This document shows positions 45,946 through 54,576 of a stretch of 64,000 nt of DNA, piece by piece. The first letter of the stretch is position 1, and each line of letters starts with the position of its first letter. This DNA is from Devosia sp. Root685 (GTDB lineage: Bacteria; Pseudomonadota; Alphaproteobacteria; Rhizobiales; Devosiaceae), in NCBI RefSeq assembly GCF_001427875.1, contig NZ_LMHK01000002.1:1299436-1363435 (forward strand). Direction: 5' to 3'. Both the position numbers and the translations under genes were made by a program. The notes beneath the pieces were generated by a model, which was given only the letters and a program-made list of their open reading frames with translations, made no database searches and had not been told where the DNA came from.

Positions 45946-46614
45946 GTGCGCATTTTGTTGGTCGAAGACGAACGGGAGATGGCTGACCTAGTGATCCTTG
46001 CACTCGGCAGGCACGATATTTTGGTCGACCGCGTCACGACACTCGAGCTTGCGAAAGAAGCGTGTCGCAGCGGGATCCATGATGCCGTCCTGCTGGATCG
46101 CAAGCTGCCGGACGGGGACGGGCTCGATCTCATCCCATTGCTGCGTAAGGAACGGGTGGGCGTGCCGGTCATCGTCCTGTCCGCTCTTGGCAGCGCCATT
46201 CAGAGAATTGCTGGCCTCGACAACGGGGCGGATGACTATCTGGCAAAACCGTTCTCCGTTGATGAACTGCTCGCAAGGCTGCGTGCGGTCATGCGGCGCC
46301 CCTCTCAACTGGGAGCCAGCCTGGTCAATGTCGCAAGACTCTCCTTCGATCTGGCTGAACGGCAGGCCTATATAGACCATGAGCCGCTCGACCTCACGCG
46401 GCGTGAGGTGCTGGCGCTCGAGATATTGGTGCGTCGCGCGGGCCGTACTGTTTCACGGTCATCCCTAGAGGAAGCGGTCTACGGGTATGATGACGAGATC
46501 GCCTCCAACAGTCTGGATTCACACATATCACGGCTCCGCCACAAGCTGGCCTCTGCTGGCGTCGAAATCCATGGCATCCGCGGACTCGGATACCTCTTGA
46601 AAGCAGCCCCATGA
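45946..46614 (+). CDS. Two-component response regulator (OmpR family)
   Basis: A 222-residue regulator from a GTG at 45946, with AAGGAG 7 bp ahead. The receiver has Asp51 (AVLLDRKLPDGDGLD) and Lys101 (YLAKPF). The winged helix contains LDLTRREVLALEILVRRAGRTVSRSSLEEAVYGYDDE. It overlaps the kinase gene by 4 bp and forms a pair with it. It is most like the QseB/TctD group; the signal is unknown. Confidence 0.92.
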   Translation: MRILLVEDEREMADLVILALGRHDILVDRVTTLELAKEACRSGIHDAVLLDRKLPDGDGLDLIPLLRKERVGVPVIVLSALGSAIQRIAGLDNGADDYLAKPFSVDELLARLRAVMRRPSQLGASLVNVARLSFDLAERQAYIDHEPLDLTRREVLALEILVRRAGRTVSRSSLEEAVYGYDDEIASNSLDSHISRLRHKLASAGVEIHGIRGLGYLLKAAP

Positions 46615-47951
46615 TGCCATGGCGATCCAGTGCCCTCCGTGCCCGTCTGACATGGCGGATCGTCATAATGCAGGCCTTGGTGCTTCTCGCGTTCGCTGCA
46701 ACGACCGCCGTGCCGATCTACGGCCTCATCAACGGCGACACGCGGTATGACGACAACGTAATCGACGACATTGCCAATGCCATCGCCGTTGGGAATCGGG
46801 GAGAGTGGCAGGTAGTCATAAGGGGTGAGCTCGAGGAGGAAACGACCGACCACCCCGATTTCTGGTTCTACGCGTTCGACGCGAATGGTCGATCGGTGGA
46901 GTGGGGCGAGATCCCCGAACGCCTGATAGAGATGACCGACGCCTTCCAAACGATGCGCTCGGCCTATATCACTGGCCTCGGCCCCAACGAGGATGTCTCT
47001 GCGATCCTGCGGCGCTACAATGGAGACACGGGGCAGATCTGGATCGTCACCGGCAATGGTCCGGAGGTGAGCATATGGTCGATATTTGAGAACCCGGCAT
47101 TCGTGAGCCTGCTTTCGCTCCTGACAGTGGTTTCATTTCTCGTCATCCCACTGGTCGTGAGGAGAGAGATGCATGGCGTAGATCAGATCGCCCGGGACGC
47201 GGACAAGATTGATATCGCTCAACGAGGCATGAGGCTGTCGATGGATCTCGTACCGGACGAGCTCCATTCGCTGGTGCGGGCGGTCAACGCTGCCCTCCAG
47301 CGTCTCGACGATGGGATCGAGCGCCGCCACCGGTTTATAGCGGATGCCGCCCACGAGTTGCGCACCCCCATCGCGATCCTGAAGACACGGCTTGAGCTCG
47401 CGCATGGCATTGAGAACCATGGTCGGGTGATGCTCGACGTTGAACGGCTCTCCAATCTTGCCAATCAGCTTCTGGATCTGGAGCGCATTGAGGCCGATGC
47501 GCTCCAGTTCCAAGAGGTAAACCTTGTCGACTTGGTTGCGCAAGTTGCCGCGGACATGGCGCCGGTGGTCATTGCCGCAGGGGATGAGATCATCTTCGAC
47601 GCCGAGACCGAGAAGGTGCCGGTCTTTTGTGATCCGCCCTCATTGTCACGGGCTGTTACGAATCTCATCCAGAACTCCGTCAGCCATGGCGGCGTGCGCT
47701 TGACCGTCACCGTTACCGTTGGTGCGAACGCCACGGTTCGAGTGGCGGATACGGGACCTGGCGTGCCAGAGAACTATCGCGACATCATCTTCGAGCCCTT
47801 CAGCCGTGTTTCTCCGCTCGATTACGGGGCTGGTCTGGGTCTTTCGCTCGTTCGCGATATCGTCACTCGGCACAACGGGCGCATCACCGTTGGCGACGCT
47901 CCCGGCGGGGGTGCCCTCTTTGAGGTCTCTCTCCCTCAGCTCGACCGCTGA
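46611..47951 (+). CDS. Sensor histidine kinase
   Basis: A 446-residue kinase. Two membrane helices (about 16-39 and 165-183) enclose a periplasmic domain of about 125 residues rich in acidic residues. A HAMP-like linker precedes the phospho-His248 in ADAAHELRTPIAIL; the N box is NLIQNSVSHGG and the G boxes are ADTGPGVPE and GAGLGLSLV. It phosphorylates the regulator encoded just upstream. The neighbouring Tat-exported amidohydrolase gene (48407) is a candidate target, by position only. Confidence 0.92.
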   Translation: MMPWRSSALRARLTWRIVIMQALVLLAFAATTAVPIYGLINGDTRYDDNVIDDIANAIAVGNRGEWQVVIRGELEEETTDHPDFWFYAFDANGRSVEWGEIPERLIEMTDAFQTMRSAYITGLGPNEDVSAILRRYNGDTGQIWIVTGNGPEVSIWSIFENPAFVSLLSLLTVVSFLVIPLVVRREMHGVDQIARDADKIDIAQRGMRLSMDLVPDELHSLVRAVNAALQRLDDGIERRHRFIADAAHELRTPIAILKTRLELAHGIENHGRVMLDVERLSNLANQLLDLERIEADALQFQEVNLVDLVAQVAADMAPVVIAAGDEIIFDAETEKVPVFCDPPSLSRAVTNLIQNSVSHGGVRLTVTVTVGANATVRVADTGPGVPENYRDIIFEPFSRVSPLDYGAGLGLSLVRDIVTRHNGRITVGDAPGGGALFEVSLPQLDR

Positions 47952-48406
47952 GCGTTAACCGACAAGTGCTTACAGCCGACGTCAAAAGCCGCCGTAGTGC
48001 CATCCCTGTTGCTAGCCATGTCCACGAGTGATCGGCCTGCATCGCAGGCGTTCCCGACCGACGAAGGCGCCGGTTCGGACGGGGCACCGTCCTAGATTTC
48101 GGTGCGCTCAAAAATCGACGCATCACGGTAGGCAAGGCCTCGGGCAGGCGCGATATCGAGGCATCGGTGCCTAGTCCTACCGGTTGAAGTTCAAAGTCAT
48201 GACCCTCGGCTCAACCTGGAAACGCATAATTTTCGGGCAATGGACGGTCCGAATATGGGGAGGGTCGCCGACAATGCTGAAGTCAGCGTCGACAGCAGGT
48301 GATCCATCCTTCGGAAGTCCTTCGCTCACTAATGAATGGAGTGGGTAAAAGCTCTCACACTTCCAGGCACACCGACCCGCGCAACAAAAACTACGGAGCA
48401 GAACTC
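47952..48406. other. 455-bp gap with no supported gene
   Basis: No reading frame here has a start, a ribosome site and family likeness. No terminator or repeat copy is clear. It probably holds the promoter of the amidohydrolase gene, but I see no confident -35/-10 pair. Confidence 0.5.
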
Positions 48407-49546
48407 ATGAAGCCTATAGCAAATTCCTCGGAACTCGTCTCATCACGGCGGCGAAACTTCCTGAGCGCCGCCGCATTGGGCGTCGGTGCTGGTTTGTCCG
48501 GACCCGCCCTCATCACGCAGGCAGCTGCATTGGACAAGTCGGACATCATGGCGCGCGATCAGGATTTGAAATTCTTCGGCATCGAGGAAACCTACTCCAC
48601 CGAGGAATTGATGACGTTGAACGCTATCAACGTCGAGCACAGGCAGTTTCTCGAGGAAATCGGGCTGGCTGATCTTGGCCCTGGCCGCGTCGCTGCGATG
48701 GATGACGCGGGATTGAACGTCGCCATTCTCTCCGCGCACACGCCAGGCGCTCAGGACCTTGCCAGGAAGGAAGGGATTGACGTGGCCTATCGTCTCAACA
48801 AGATGATCGCCACCGGTCCGATCGTCACAAATCCCGACCGATACCTCGCTTTTGCGACCTTGCCGCTACAGGATCCGGTGGCATCGGCCGACGAGTTGGA
48901 GCGCGCCGTTCGAGAAGATGGCTTCGTAGGTGCGATGACCAATGGCTTCATCGGGACGAAGTTCTTGGACCATCCGGATTTCGAGCCGCTCTTGGCGCGT
49001 GCCGAAGCGCTCAACGTGCCGATATACCTCCACCCTGGTTACCCGCCGAAGGAAGTGCTCGATATCTATTATCGAACCTCGCGCAATGGAGAGGATACTG
49101 AGTTTCAGGACTACCTTTTCAGCGGATCAGGGTACGGGTGGCACCAGGAGGTCCTCACTCAGAGCCTCCGGATGATCCTGACAGGAGTATTCGACCGATT
49201 CCCGAAATTGCAGGTCATCATCGGCCATATGGGGGAGGGGCTCCCCTTCTTCTACAAGCGCTTCGAAGAAGAGTTCACCGAGGTGACCCAGGGTACCTTG
49301 CAGAAGCCTATATTGCAGTACTTCAGCGACAATTTCTGGTACACCACCAGCGCTTTCCCGCAAGACGAACTGCTTCACCTACTTCTGCGGTACATCAGCG
49401 TGGATCGAGTGATGTTCGCCACCGACTATCCCTTCGCAGACATGAAGCAACAAACGGACTGGTTCCGGGCGGTCGATCTCCCAAGGGAGGACAAGGAGAA
49501 GATCGCCTTCCGGAATGCCGAAAAGCTATTCCGCATCAAGATCTGA
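48407..49546 (+). CDS. Tat-exported amidohydrolase_2 family protein (LigW/ACMSD-type)
   Basis: A 379-residue protein. A twin-arginine signal (SSRRRNFLSAAALGVGAGL, near residues 13-31) ends around QAAALD. The rest is a TIM barrel of the amidohydrolase_2 family. IEETY replaces the EEH/EEA metal motif near the mature N-terminus, LHPGYPP and IIGHMGEGLP carry His residues, and FATDYPF carries the conserved Asp. LigW (5-carboxyvanillate decarboxylase) and gamma-resorcylate decarboxylase are the closest groups I know; those are cytoplasmic, so export is notable. The substrate is unknown. The ATG has GGAG 9 bp upstream. Confidence 0.8.
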   Translation: MKPIANSSELVSSRRRNFLSAAALGVGAGLSGPALITQAAALDKSDIMARDQDLKFFGIEETYSTEELMTLNAINVEHRQFLEEIGLADLGPGRVAAMDDAGLNVAILSAHTPGAQDLARKEGIDVAYRLNKMIATGPIVTNPDRYLAFATLPLQDPVASADELERAVREDGFVGAMTNGFIGTKFLDHPDFEPLLARAEALNVPIYLHPGYPPKEVLDIYYRTSRNGEDTEFQDYLFSGSGYGWHQEVLTQSLRMILTGVFDRFPKLQVIIGHMGEGLPFFYKRFEEEFTEVTQGTLQKPILQYFSDNFWYTTSAFPQDELLHLLLRYISVDRVMFATDYPFADMKQQTDWFRAVDLPREDKEKIAFRNAEKLFRIKI

Positions 49547-49696
49547 CGGATCGAGACCTCGTGGGCAAGTCGTTGGCTGCACCCTGGTGGTGCAGTCAAA
49601 AAACGTCGACCGTCCACCCCCCAGATCTTTGCAGAAGTGACGGCTGCAACGTTGAACGCAGCTTGCCGTCACCCACGGTGCGGGCGGGCGGCTGTC

Positions 49697-49714
49697 GACC
49701 CCATTTCGGTCGTT
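49697..49714. repeat. GACCCCATTTCGGTCGTT repeat, copy b
   Basis: Exact GACCCCATTTCGGTCGTT preceded by GGCGGGCGGCTGTC. It lies in the 251-bp gap between the convergent amidohydrolase and NmrA-type genes. Confidence 0.7.
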
Positions 49715-49797
49715 TGTTTGACACCTACCAAGAACTAGTTGGAAACCGACCTATGCTACGCTAGCTTGGCACCATGCTCACATTTCAGATCATGGTC

Positions 49798-50676
49798 TCA
49801 AGTTTGGCGAACCGCATAGTTGGCTCGTAAGAACTCGGCCGCCGTTGTCGGTTTGCGACCCAAGAGTTTCTCCAGGTCCCCCGCCGTGCCGCCCCATTCT
49901 CCGGCATTGATACCCTGCACCCACACAAGCGCGAAGCGGGCAGCCTGCTCAGGCAAACCCGCCGCCACTAAGTGGGCGATGTAATCCTGATCGGAGACGG
50001 AAACAAACCGCACTGGTTTGGCGCTGATATCCGACAGGATCTGCGCGACATCAGCGAAGGACACGGCAGGATCACCATACAGCGAGTAAGTCTTATACTC
50101 GTGGCCGTCTTCGCTCAGCACGACAGAATGCGCCTCTGCCAAGTCATCACGACTGGCATATCCCGCCTTGCCCGCGCCAGACGGCGCGTGCACCCCGGTC
50201 TCAAGGGCGTTGCCGCCTATGTAAAACGGGATGCTCTCGATAAAAGGCGGATGGCCAACCAGCGTGTAGGCCAGACCGGAAGCCTTCAGTTTATCCTCAA
50301 CGAATAGGTCCTGCCCGGTGATATCCGGCAAAGTGAAGACAGATCCTGCTTCGTGGATGATCGGCATATAGACGATGTGCTTGACACCCGCCTGCCGTGC
50401 CGCGCTGATGGCATTTTGGTGTTGGGTGTTGCGATCGGTAAAGGCCGTGGCGGACACGAGCATCAGCTTATCAATGCCCTGGAATGTGCGAACCAGCCCG
50501 TCATGGTCGAAATAATCGCCTTTGCGGATTTCGATCCCTGCGGCCGCCAGGTCGGCCGCTTTGGCGGAATCGCGCGCTAGCCCCACGAGATTGCTGGCGG
50601 GTAGCCGCTTCAGGAGCTGCTGAAGAGTTTTTCGGCCGATATTACCGGTTGCGCCAGTTACGAGGATCTTGGTCAT
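49798..50676 (-). CDS. NmrA-family NAD(P)H-binding protein (QorB-like quinone reductase)
   Basis: A 292-residue atypical SDR. The dinucleotide motif is VTGATGNIGRKT (residues 5-16). It has the pattern of QorB-type NAD(P)H:quinone oxidoreductases (ISAARQAGVKHIVYMP..., DITGQDLFVEDKLKASGLAYT). The ATG at 50674-50676 is used. It is divergent from an HxlR regulator with a 114-bp gap that contains two short palindromes, so it is probably controlled by that regulator, as in QorR/Qor-type pairs. Confidence 0.85.
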   Translation of the reverse strand: MTKILVTGATGNIGRKTLQQLLKRLPASNLVGLARDSAKAADLAAAGIEIRKGDYFDHDGLVRTFQGIDKLMLVSATAFTDRNTQHQNAISAARQAGVKHIVYMPIIHEAGSVFTLPDITGQDLFVEDKLKASGLAYTLVGHPPFIESIPFYIGGNALETGVHAPSGAGKAGYASRDDLAEAHSVVLSEDGHEYKTYSLYGDPAVSFADVAQILSDISAKPVRFVSVSDQDYIAHLVAAGLPEQAARFALVWVQGINAGEWGGTAGDLEKLLGRKPTTAAEFLRANYAVRQT

Positions 50677-50740
50677 GATGATTTCCTTTGGACTTTTGCA
50701 CGTCGACATCGTCATGCAATCCAGCTAGGAGAAAACATAC

Positions 50741-50766
50741 CTGGATACCAGTACCGACCATTTGGT
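50741..50766. promoter_or_regulatory. Two short palindromes, possible HxlR operators
   Basis: CTGGATACCAG (50741-50751) and ACCATTTGGT (50757-50766) lie between the divergent NmrA-type and HxlR genes, with centres about 15-16 bp apart. HxlR dimers bind such half-site pairs. It is inferred from position and symmetry. Confidence 0.45.
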
Positions 50767-50790
50767 AAGTGTCAGAATTCGGAGATCGAC

Positions 50791-51150
50791 ATGACCGAGA
50801 CGAATTTCCAGTGCGGCCTGGAAGCGGTTATTGCCATCCTTGGCGGGAAGTGGAAGCCGCTGATTGTCTATCATCTCGCCAGCGGGCCCCAACGCACCGG
50901 TCAACTCCGCAGGCTCGTTACCAGTGTGAGCGAAAAAATGCTGATCCAGCATCTGAGGGAACTGACGGATGATGGCATCATTCGCCGCATTGATTTCCAG
51001 ACGGTGCCGCCGCACGTCGAGTACGAGTTGACTGAGTTTGGCCAAAGCCTGACAAAAGTTCTTGCTCCGATGTGCGACTGGGGCACTCGTCATACGGCCG
51101 AGGTCGCCATCATCGTGCAAAACCGCACACGCGCATCAGAGGCTGCGTAG
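50791..51150 (+). CDS. HxlR-family transcriptional regulator
   Basis: A 119-residue winged-helix regulator. It has one early Cys (Cys7, FQCGLEAVI), as in redox-sensing QorR/HypR proteins, a helix-turn-helix GPQRTGQLRRLVTSVSEKMLIQHLRELTDDGIIRR and the HxlR C-terminal VEYELTEFGQSLTKVLAPMCDWG. It is divergent from the quinone reductase-like gene and is its likely controller. A second Cys is in the C-terminal region (PMCDW). Confidence 0.9.
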   Translation: MTETNFQCGLEAVIAILGGKWKPLIVYHLASGPQRTGQLRRLVTSVSEKMLIQHLRELTDDGIIRRIDFQTVPPHVEYELTEFGQSLTKVLAPMCDWGTRHTAEVAIIVQNRTRASEAA

Positions 51151-51240
51151 CTTCCGGACCCCCGGCGTAATCATAGTCGGCATTCGAAGAAAGCAGCTTG
51201 GGAGCGGACGGTCAGTTCTCCACCCCTCAAAGGGCCAAGA

Positions 51241-53172
51241 CTAACGCTTCACGACCTGCCTGATCCTATCGGTCAGCACCTGATCGATCTCGAAATAGCC
51301 TGCCCACGCATCTGGTCCTGGTGCTCGTTCTGCCGCGGCGAAGACGTCGAAGGCATTGGCGCGATCAATGCCTTCCAGCTCGTCCCACGTCACCGGTACC
51401 GCTACGGTGCCGCCAGCTCGAGCGCGCGTGGACCACGGGCAGACGGCCGTAGAGCCTTGTCCGTTTCGTAGATAGTCCACGAACATGCGGCCCTTGCGCC
51501 GGGCCTTGCTCATGTTGGCGACGAAGCGGCGCGGATCCGTCTTCGCGAGCAGCTCAGCGAAGTCCTGGCAGAATCCCTTTACCTCGTTCCAATCGGCCTC
51601 GGGCACGATCGGCACAACGACGTGGATGCCTTTTCCGCCCGAGAGAAGCGGCCAAGACTGCAGGCCAATGGCACCAAGGATATCGCGGATGTCGATGGCC
51701 GCTTGCTTGACATCCTTGAAGCCCAAACCCTCGTCTGGATCGATGTCGAAGACCATGCGCTCCGGAAGTTCTGGCTCATGTCGATTGGATCCCCACACGT
51801 GGAATTCGAGGGTGTTCATCTGCACGCCGCCAACGAGGCCGGCGAGGTCCTCAATCCAGAGGATGCGGGCCTCGGTGCCCTTCATCTTCGTCAGCTCGCC
51901 GGCGTGCAGCGTCTTGGGCATGCCCGGCAATGCGTGCTTCTGGAAGAACGTCTTGCTGAGATCGTTGTCGGTGTCGCGGACTAGCGAGATAGGCCTGTCC
52001 TTGAGATGCGGCAGCATCTTGTCTGCGACGGCCGCATAGTAGGCGACGAGATGCGCCTTAGAGATGTCGGTCCCCGGATACATGATCTTGTTGGGGTTCG
52101 ACAGCTTCACGCCCAGAGCTTGCGCGATCTCCACGCCGACGACGGGATCCAGGCCGCTGCTGGAATCGTCGGTTGGCACCTCGAGCACGACCTGCGTCGC
52201 CTTCTTGTCCGCGCGCAGGCCTTGAAAAGAGGCGTGGCGCAATGAGCCGTCAGGAGTGATCTCGGCGTAGGCCACCTCAGCGACGAGCTCGGGTTTCACC
52301 CAATTCGCTTTGCGGGCAATGTCGCGCGGTACCGAGGCGAAAGCAGGCTTGGCGAGCCGGCGCTTCTCCAACTGCGCCATGATTTTGTCCTTCATCGCAT
52401 CAGTGAAGCCGGTACCCACCCGGCCGCGATAGACGAACTGTCCCTTTTCGTATGTGCCCAAGATCAGGCTGGCCATTCCTCGTCCGTTGTCGCTCGGCCG
52501 CCAACCTCCGATGACGAACTCCTGGCGCTTGGTGCACTTGATCTTTAGCCAGCCCTTCGTCCGATCGGCGATGTAGCGACCGTCGACCCGTTTGGCGATC
52601 ATCCCTTCGTGGCCACCCTTGCACATGGCATCGAAGACCGACGTCCCGTTGTCGATGACGTGGTGGGAATACTGCAGGCTGTCGTCGGGGTCGCGCTCGC
52701 CGATCAGTTCCTCAAGGATGGCCTTCCGCTCGATCAGCGGCACCGACGTCAGGTCCTCGCCGTTCTTCTCGAAGATGTCGAAGGCGTAGAACTTCAGCGG
52801 GATGCCGGCAGCGATGCCTGTCTTGAGCATGCTGAAGTTCGTGCGGCCCTGCTTGTCGATGGCGACGACTTCGCCGTCGAGCAAAACGGAGCCCTTTGTG
52901 AGCGTCTTGAGCGGCGGCAGGATGACGCGGAACTGCTCCGTCCAGTCATGACCGTTGCGCGTGTAGACCCGGACCTTCGAACCCGAGATCGCGATCTGCA
53001 CGCGATAGCCGTCGAACTTCATCTCGAACAGCCAGTCGTTACCCCTCGGGATCGTCTCCGACAAGGTGCAGAGCTGGAATGGGCGGAATGTCGGGAGAGG
53101 GTGTGTAGGGGTAGATTCTGAGTCCCTGCGGCGTGGCCGCTTTGTGCGGAGGTCAGGCGTCAGCCCAACCAT
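51241..53172 (-). CDS. ligD: LigD-type ATP-dependent DNA ligase with polymerase domain
   Basis: A 643-residue LigD with ligase then polymerase order. The ligase part has motif I MKFDGYRVQ (Lys52), DGEVVAID, and EGMIAKRVDGRY...KGWLKIKC. The C-terminal primase-polymerase part has FDIDPDEGLGFKDV (catalytic Asp pair), LSGGKGIHVVVP and the terminal TWDELEGI. The N-terminal 3'-phosphoesterase domain of full-length LigD is missing. LigD acts with Ku in end joining; no ku gene is in the window. The ATG at 53170-53172 gives this length; a TTG nine codons upstream is possible. Confidence 0.94.
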   Translation of the reverse strand: MVGLTPDLRTKRPRRRDSESTPTHPLPTFRPFQLCTLSETIPRGNDWLFEMKFDGYRVQIAISGSKVRVYTRNGHDWTEQFRVILPPLKTLTKGSVLLDGEVVAIDKQGRTNFSMLKTGIAAGIPLKFYAFDIFEKNGEDLTSVPLIERKAILEELIGERDPDDSLQYSHHVIDNGTSVFDAMCKGGHEGMIAKRVDGRYIADRTKGWLKIKCTKRQEFVIGGWRPSDNGRGMASLILGTYEKGQFVYRGRVGTGFTDAMKDKIMAQLEKRRLAKPAFASVPRDIARKANWVKPELVAEVAYAEITPDGSLRHASFQGLRADKKATQVVLEVPTDDSSSGLDPVVGVEIAQALGVKLSNPNKIMYPGTDISKAHLVAYYAAVADKMLPHLKDRPISLVRDTDNDLSKTFFQKHALPGMPKTLHAGELTKMKGTEARILWIEDLAGLVGGVQMNTLEFHVWGSNRHEPELPERMVFDIDPDEGLGFKDVKQAAIDIRDILGAIGLQSWPLLSGGKGIHVVVPIVPEADWNEVKGFCQDFAELLAKTDPRRFVANMSKARRKGRMFVDYLRNGQGSTAVCPWSTRARAGGTVAVPVTWDELEGIDRANAFDVFAAAERAPGPDAWAGYFEIDQVLTDRIRQVVKR

Positions 53173-53327
53173 GTGGAACTCGGGTACATCGTGAGTCAAG
53201 AATGCAGCTCGAAGGAATCGGTTGCGAGTGGAAAACGCGAGTCACGACAAGGGCTTGGGTTTGTGAAGCAACCCGCCTGCCGAACAGCTATTTATGGATA
53301 GTCGATTCAATCCTTTAGGAGGCCAAG

Positions 53328-53489
53328 ATGCCGAATACGAAGCAGGACCGTAGCAAGGTCGCAGGCGGGCAGGACCATGAGGTCGAATACGAAGCCAAGA
53401 AGACTGGCGCTTCAAAATCCAAAGTGAAAAGCGCCGTGAAGTCAGAGGGCAACAGCCGCGTGGCGGTCGAGAAGAAACTCAGGGACTGA
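53328..53489 (+). CDS. DUF3606 small protein
   Basis: A 53-residue basic protein: DRSKVAGGQDHEVEYEAKKT, then a helix and GNSRVAVEKKL, matching the DUF3606 pattern (DR..V.G...YEV.Y...K.G......K..GN.R). An AGGAGGCCAAG ribosome site directly precedes the ATG at 53328. It is upstream of the receiver-DUF4440 gene by 5 bp, so it is in the same operon. The function is unknown; such genes are common near ligD and other repair or stress loci. Confidence 0.82.
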   Translation: MPNTKQDRSKVAGGQDHEVEYEAKKTGASKSKVKSAVKSEGNSRVAVEKKLRD

Positions 53490-53494
53490 CTGCC

Positions 53495-54211
53495 ATGCCG
53501 ACAGTCGACCTTGCTCAACGGCGAATTCTCGTCGTTGAGGACGAACCTCTTTTGGCAATGGACATCATCGATCTGATAGAAGCGCACAACGGCATTGTTT
53601 TGGGGCATGAGACCACCCTCGATCGAGGGATTGAAGCTCTTGATAATGAGCGTTCCGATGCCTGCATCCTAAACATCCGCCTCGGGCAAGAGATGGTCTA
53701 CGAGTTGGCCGATCGGCTGATGGAGATGGGTATTCCGTTCATTTTCGCCAGCAGCGAGAGTCGTTCCGATATTCCTGACCGCTTTGCCGACGTTCCTCTG
53801 CACTCGAAGCCGATCAAGGCCGCGGCGGGTTTGATGGGGCGACCGCTGAACACTGACAGGAGAGCATTGATGTCCGATCTTTGGGGCAGCGAGCGACGCC
53901 TCTGGCTCGAAGGCGTGGCGGCGTATGAAGAACTGATGGCGCCAGAGTGCCTAATGGCGTTTGGGCCCATGAGCATTGTGAAAAACGAGCAGATCATCGA
54001 GAGCCTGCGCGAGGCACCACGCTGGGCCGACGTTGTGATGACGGATCGTACGCGGACGAGCCCTGTAGGCGATGTCGCTATCATCGCCTACAGGGCCCGG
54101 GGCACTCGTGACGGCGCCGAACCATACGAAGCCATCTGCACTTCGAGCTATGTCTGCATCGACGGATACTGGTGGCTGACCCATCATCAACAGACGCAGG
54201 TGACAAAGTGA
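53495..54211 (+). CDS. Receiver-domain protein fused to a DUF4440 (SnoaL-like) domain
   Basis: A 238-residue protein. Residues 9-115 are a response-regulator receiver fold (ILVVEDEPLLAMDIIDLIEA, switch region FIFAS, Lys105 in HSKPIK). The phosphoacceptor position in ACILNIRLGQE is Asn60 instead of Asp. Residues about 126-236 are a DUF4440/NTF2-like domain (MSDLWGSERRLWLEGVAAYEEL ... AIIAYRA ... YVCIDGYWWLTHHQQTQ). An internal ATG at 53870 with AGGAG 8 bp upstream could make the DUF4440 part alone. No output domain for DNA binding is present. Confidence 0.8.
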   Translation: MPTVDLAQRRILVVEDEPLLAMDIIDLIEAHNGIVLGHETTLDRGIEALDNERSDACILNIRLGQEMVYELADRLMEMGIPFIFASSESRSDIPDRFADVPLHSKPIKAAAGLMGRPLNTDRRALMSDLWGSERRLWLEGVAAYEELMAPECLMAFGPMSIVKNEQIIESLREAPRWADVVMTDRTRTSPVGDVAIIAYRARGTRDGAEPYEAICTSSYVCIDGYWWLTHHQQTQVTK

Positions 54212-54363
54212 TCTGGAGCATTGGGATAGGAGCCGGCATCGCCATCGGCGTGGCAATTGGTGCCATCATGGGCAGCGTCGGCATGGGCATCGGTATTGGC
54301 ATTGCCATAGGGATGGCGCTGGCCGGTGCGGTGTATGCCTTCCAGATCGAGAAAAAGCGATAG
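54208..54363 (+). CDS. Glycine-zipper small membrane protein
   Basis: A 51-residue protein from a GTG at 54208, sharing GTGA with the stop of the preceding gene. A Gly every few residues (GIGAGIAIGVAIGAIMGSVG, then more of the same pattern) makes one or two packed membrane helices. It ends AFQIEKKR, a positive C-terminal tail. A GTG at 54172 would add 12 polar residues. It is probably translated together with the receiver-DUF4440 gene. I do not recognise a named family. Confidence 0.65.
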   Translation: MIWSIGIGAGIAIGVAIGAIMGSVGMGIGIGIAIGMALAGAVYAFQIEKKR

Positions 54364-54518
54364 GAACGATTTTCCTTTCAGGCCATTGGCTTGCCAGAGA
54401 CCGGAGCGCGTCAACCGGACATGGTGGCATAGGGAACGGGGATGGTTTTTCCGGTTTCCCGCCCCGGCCAACGAAACGGCAGCCGAGCCCTTATCCCACT
54501 CCGCTCCGGTCTCATCCC

Positions 54519-54536
54519 GACCCCATATCGGTCATA
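54519..54536. repeat. GACCCCATATCGGTCATA repeat, copy c
   Basis: Right-zone repeat copy followed about 25 bp on by GTTGTCTCAAAAGCAGCCGC, a downstream part also seen after copies d, e and f. It lies in the 213-bp gap between convergent genes. Confidence 0.65.
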
Positions 54537-54576
54537 GAGGCGCTGCAGTTGTTGTCTCAAAAGCAGCCGCTCTGTC

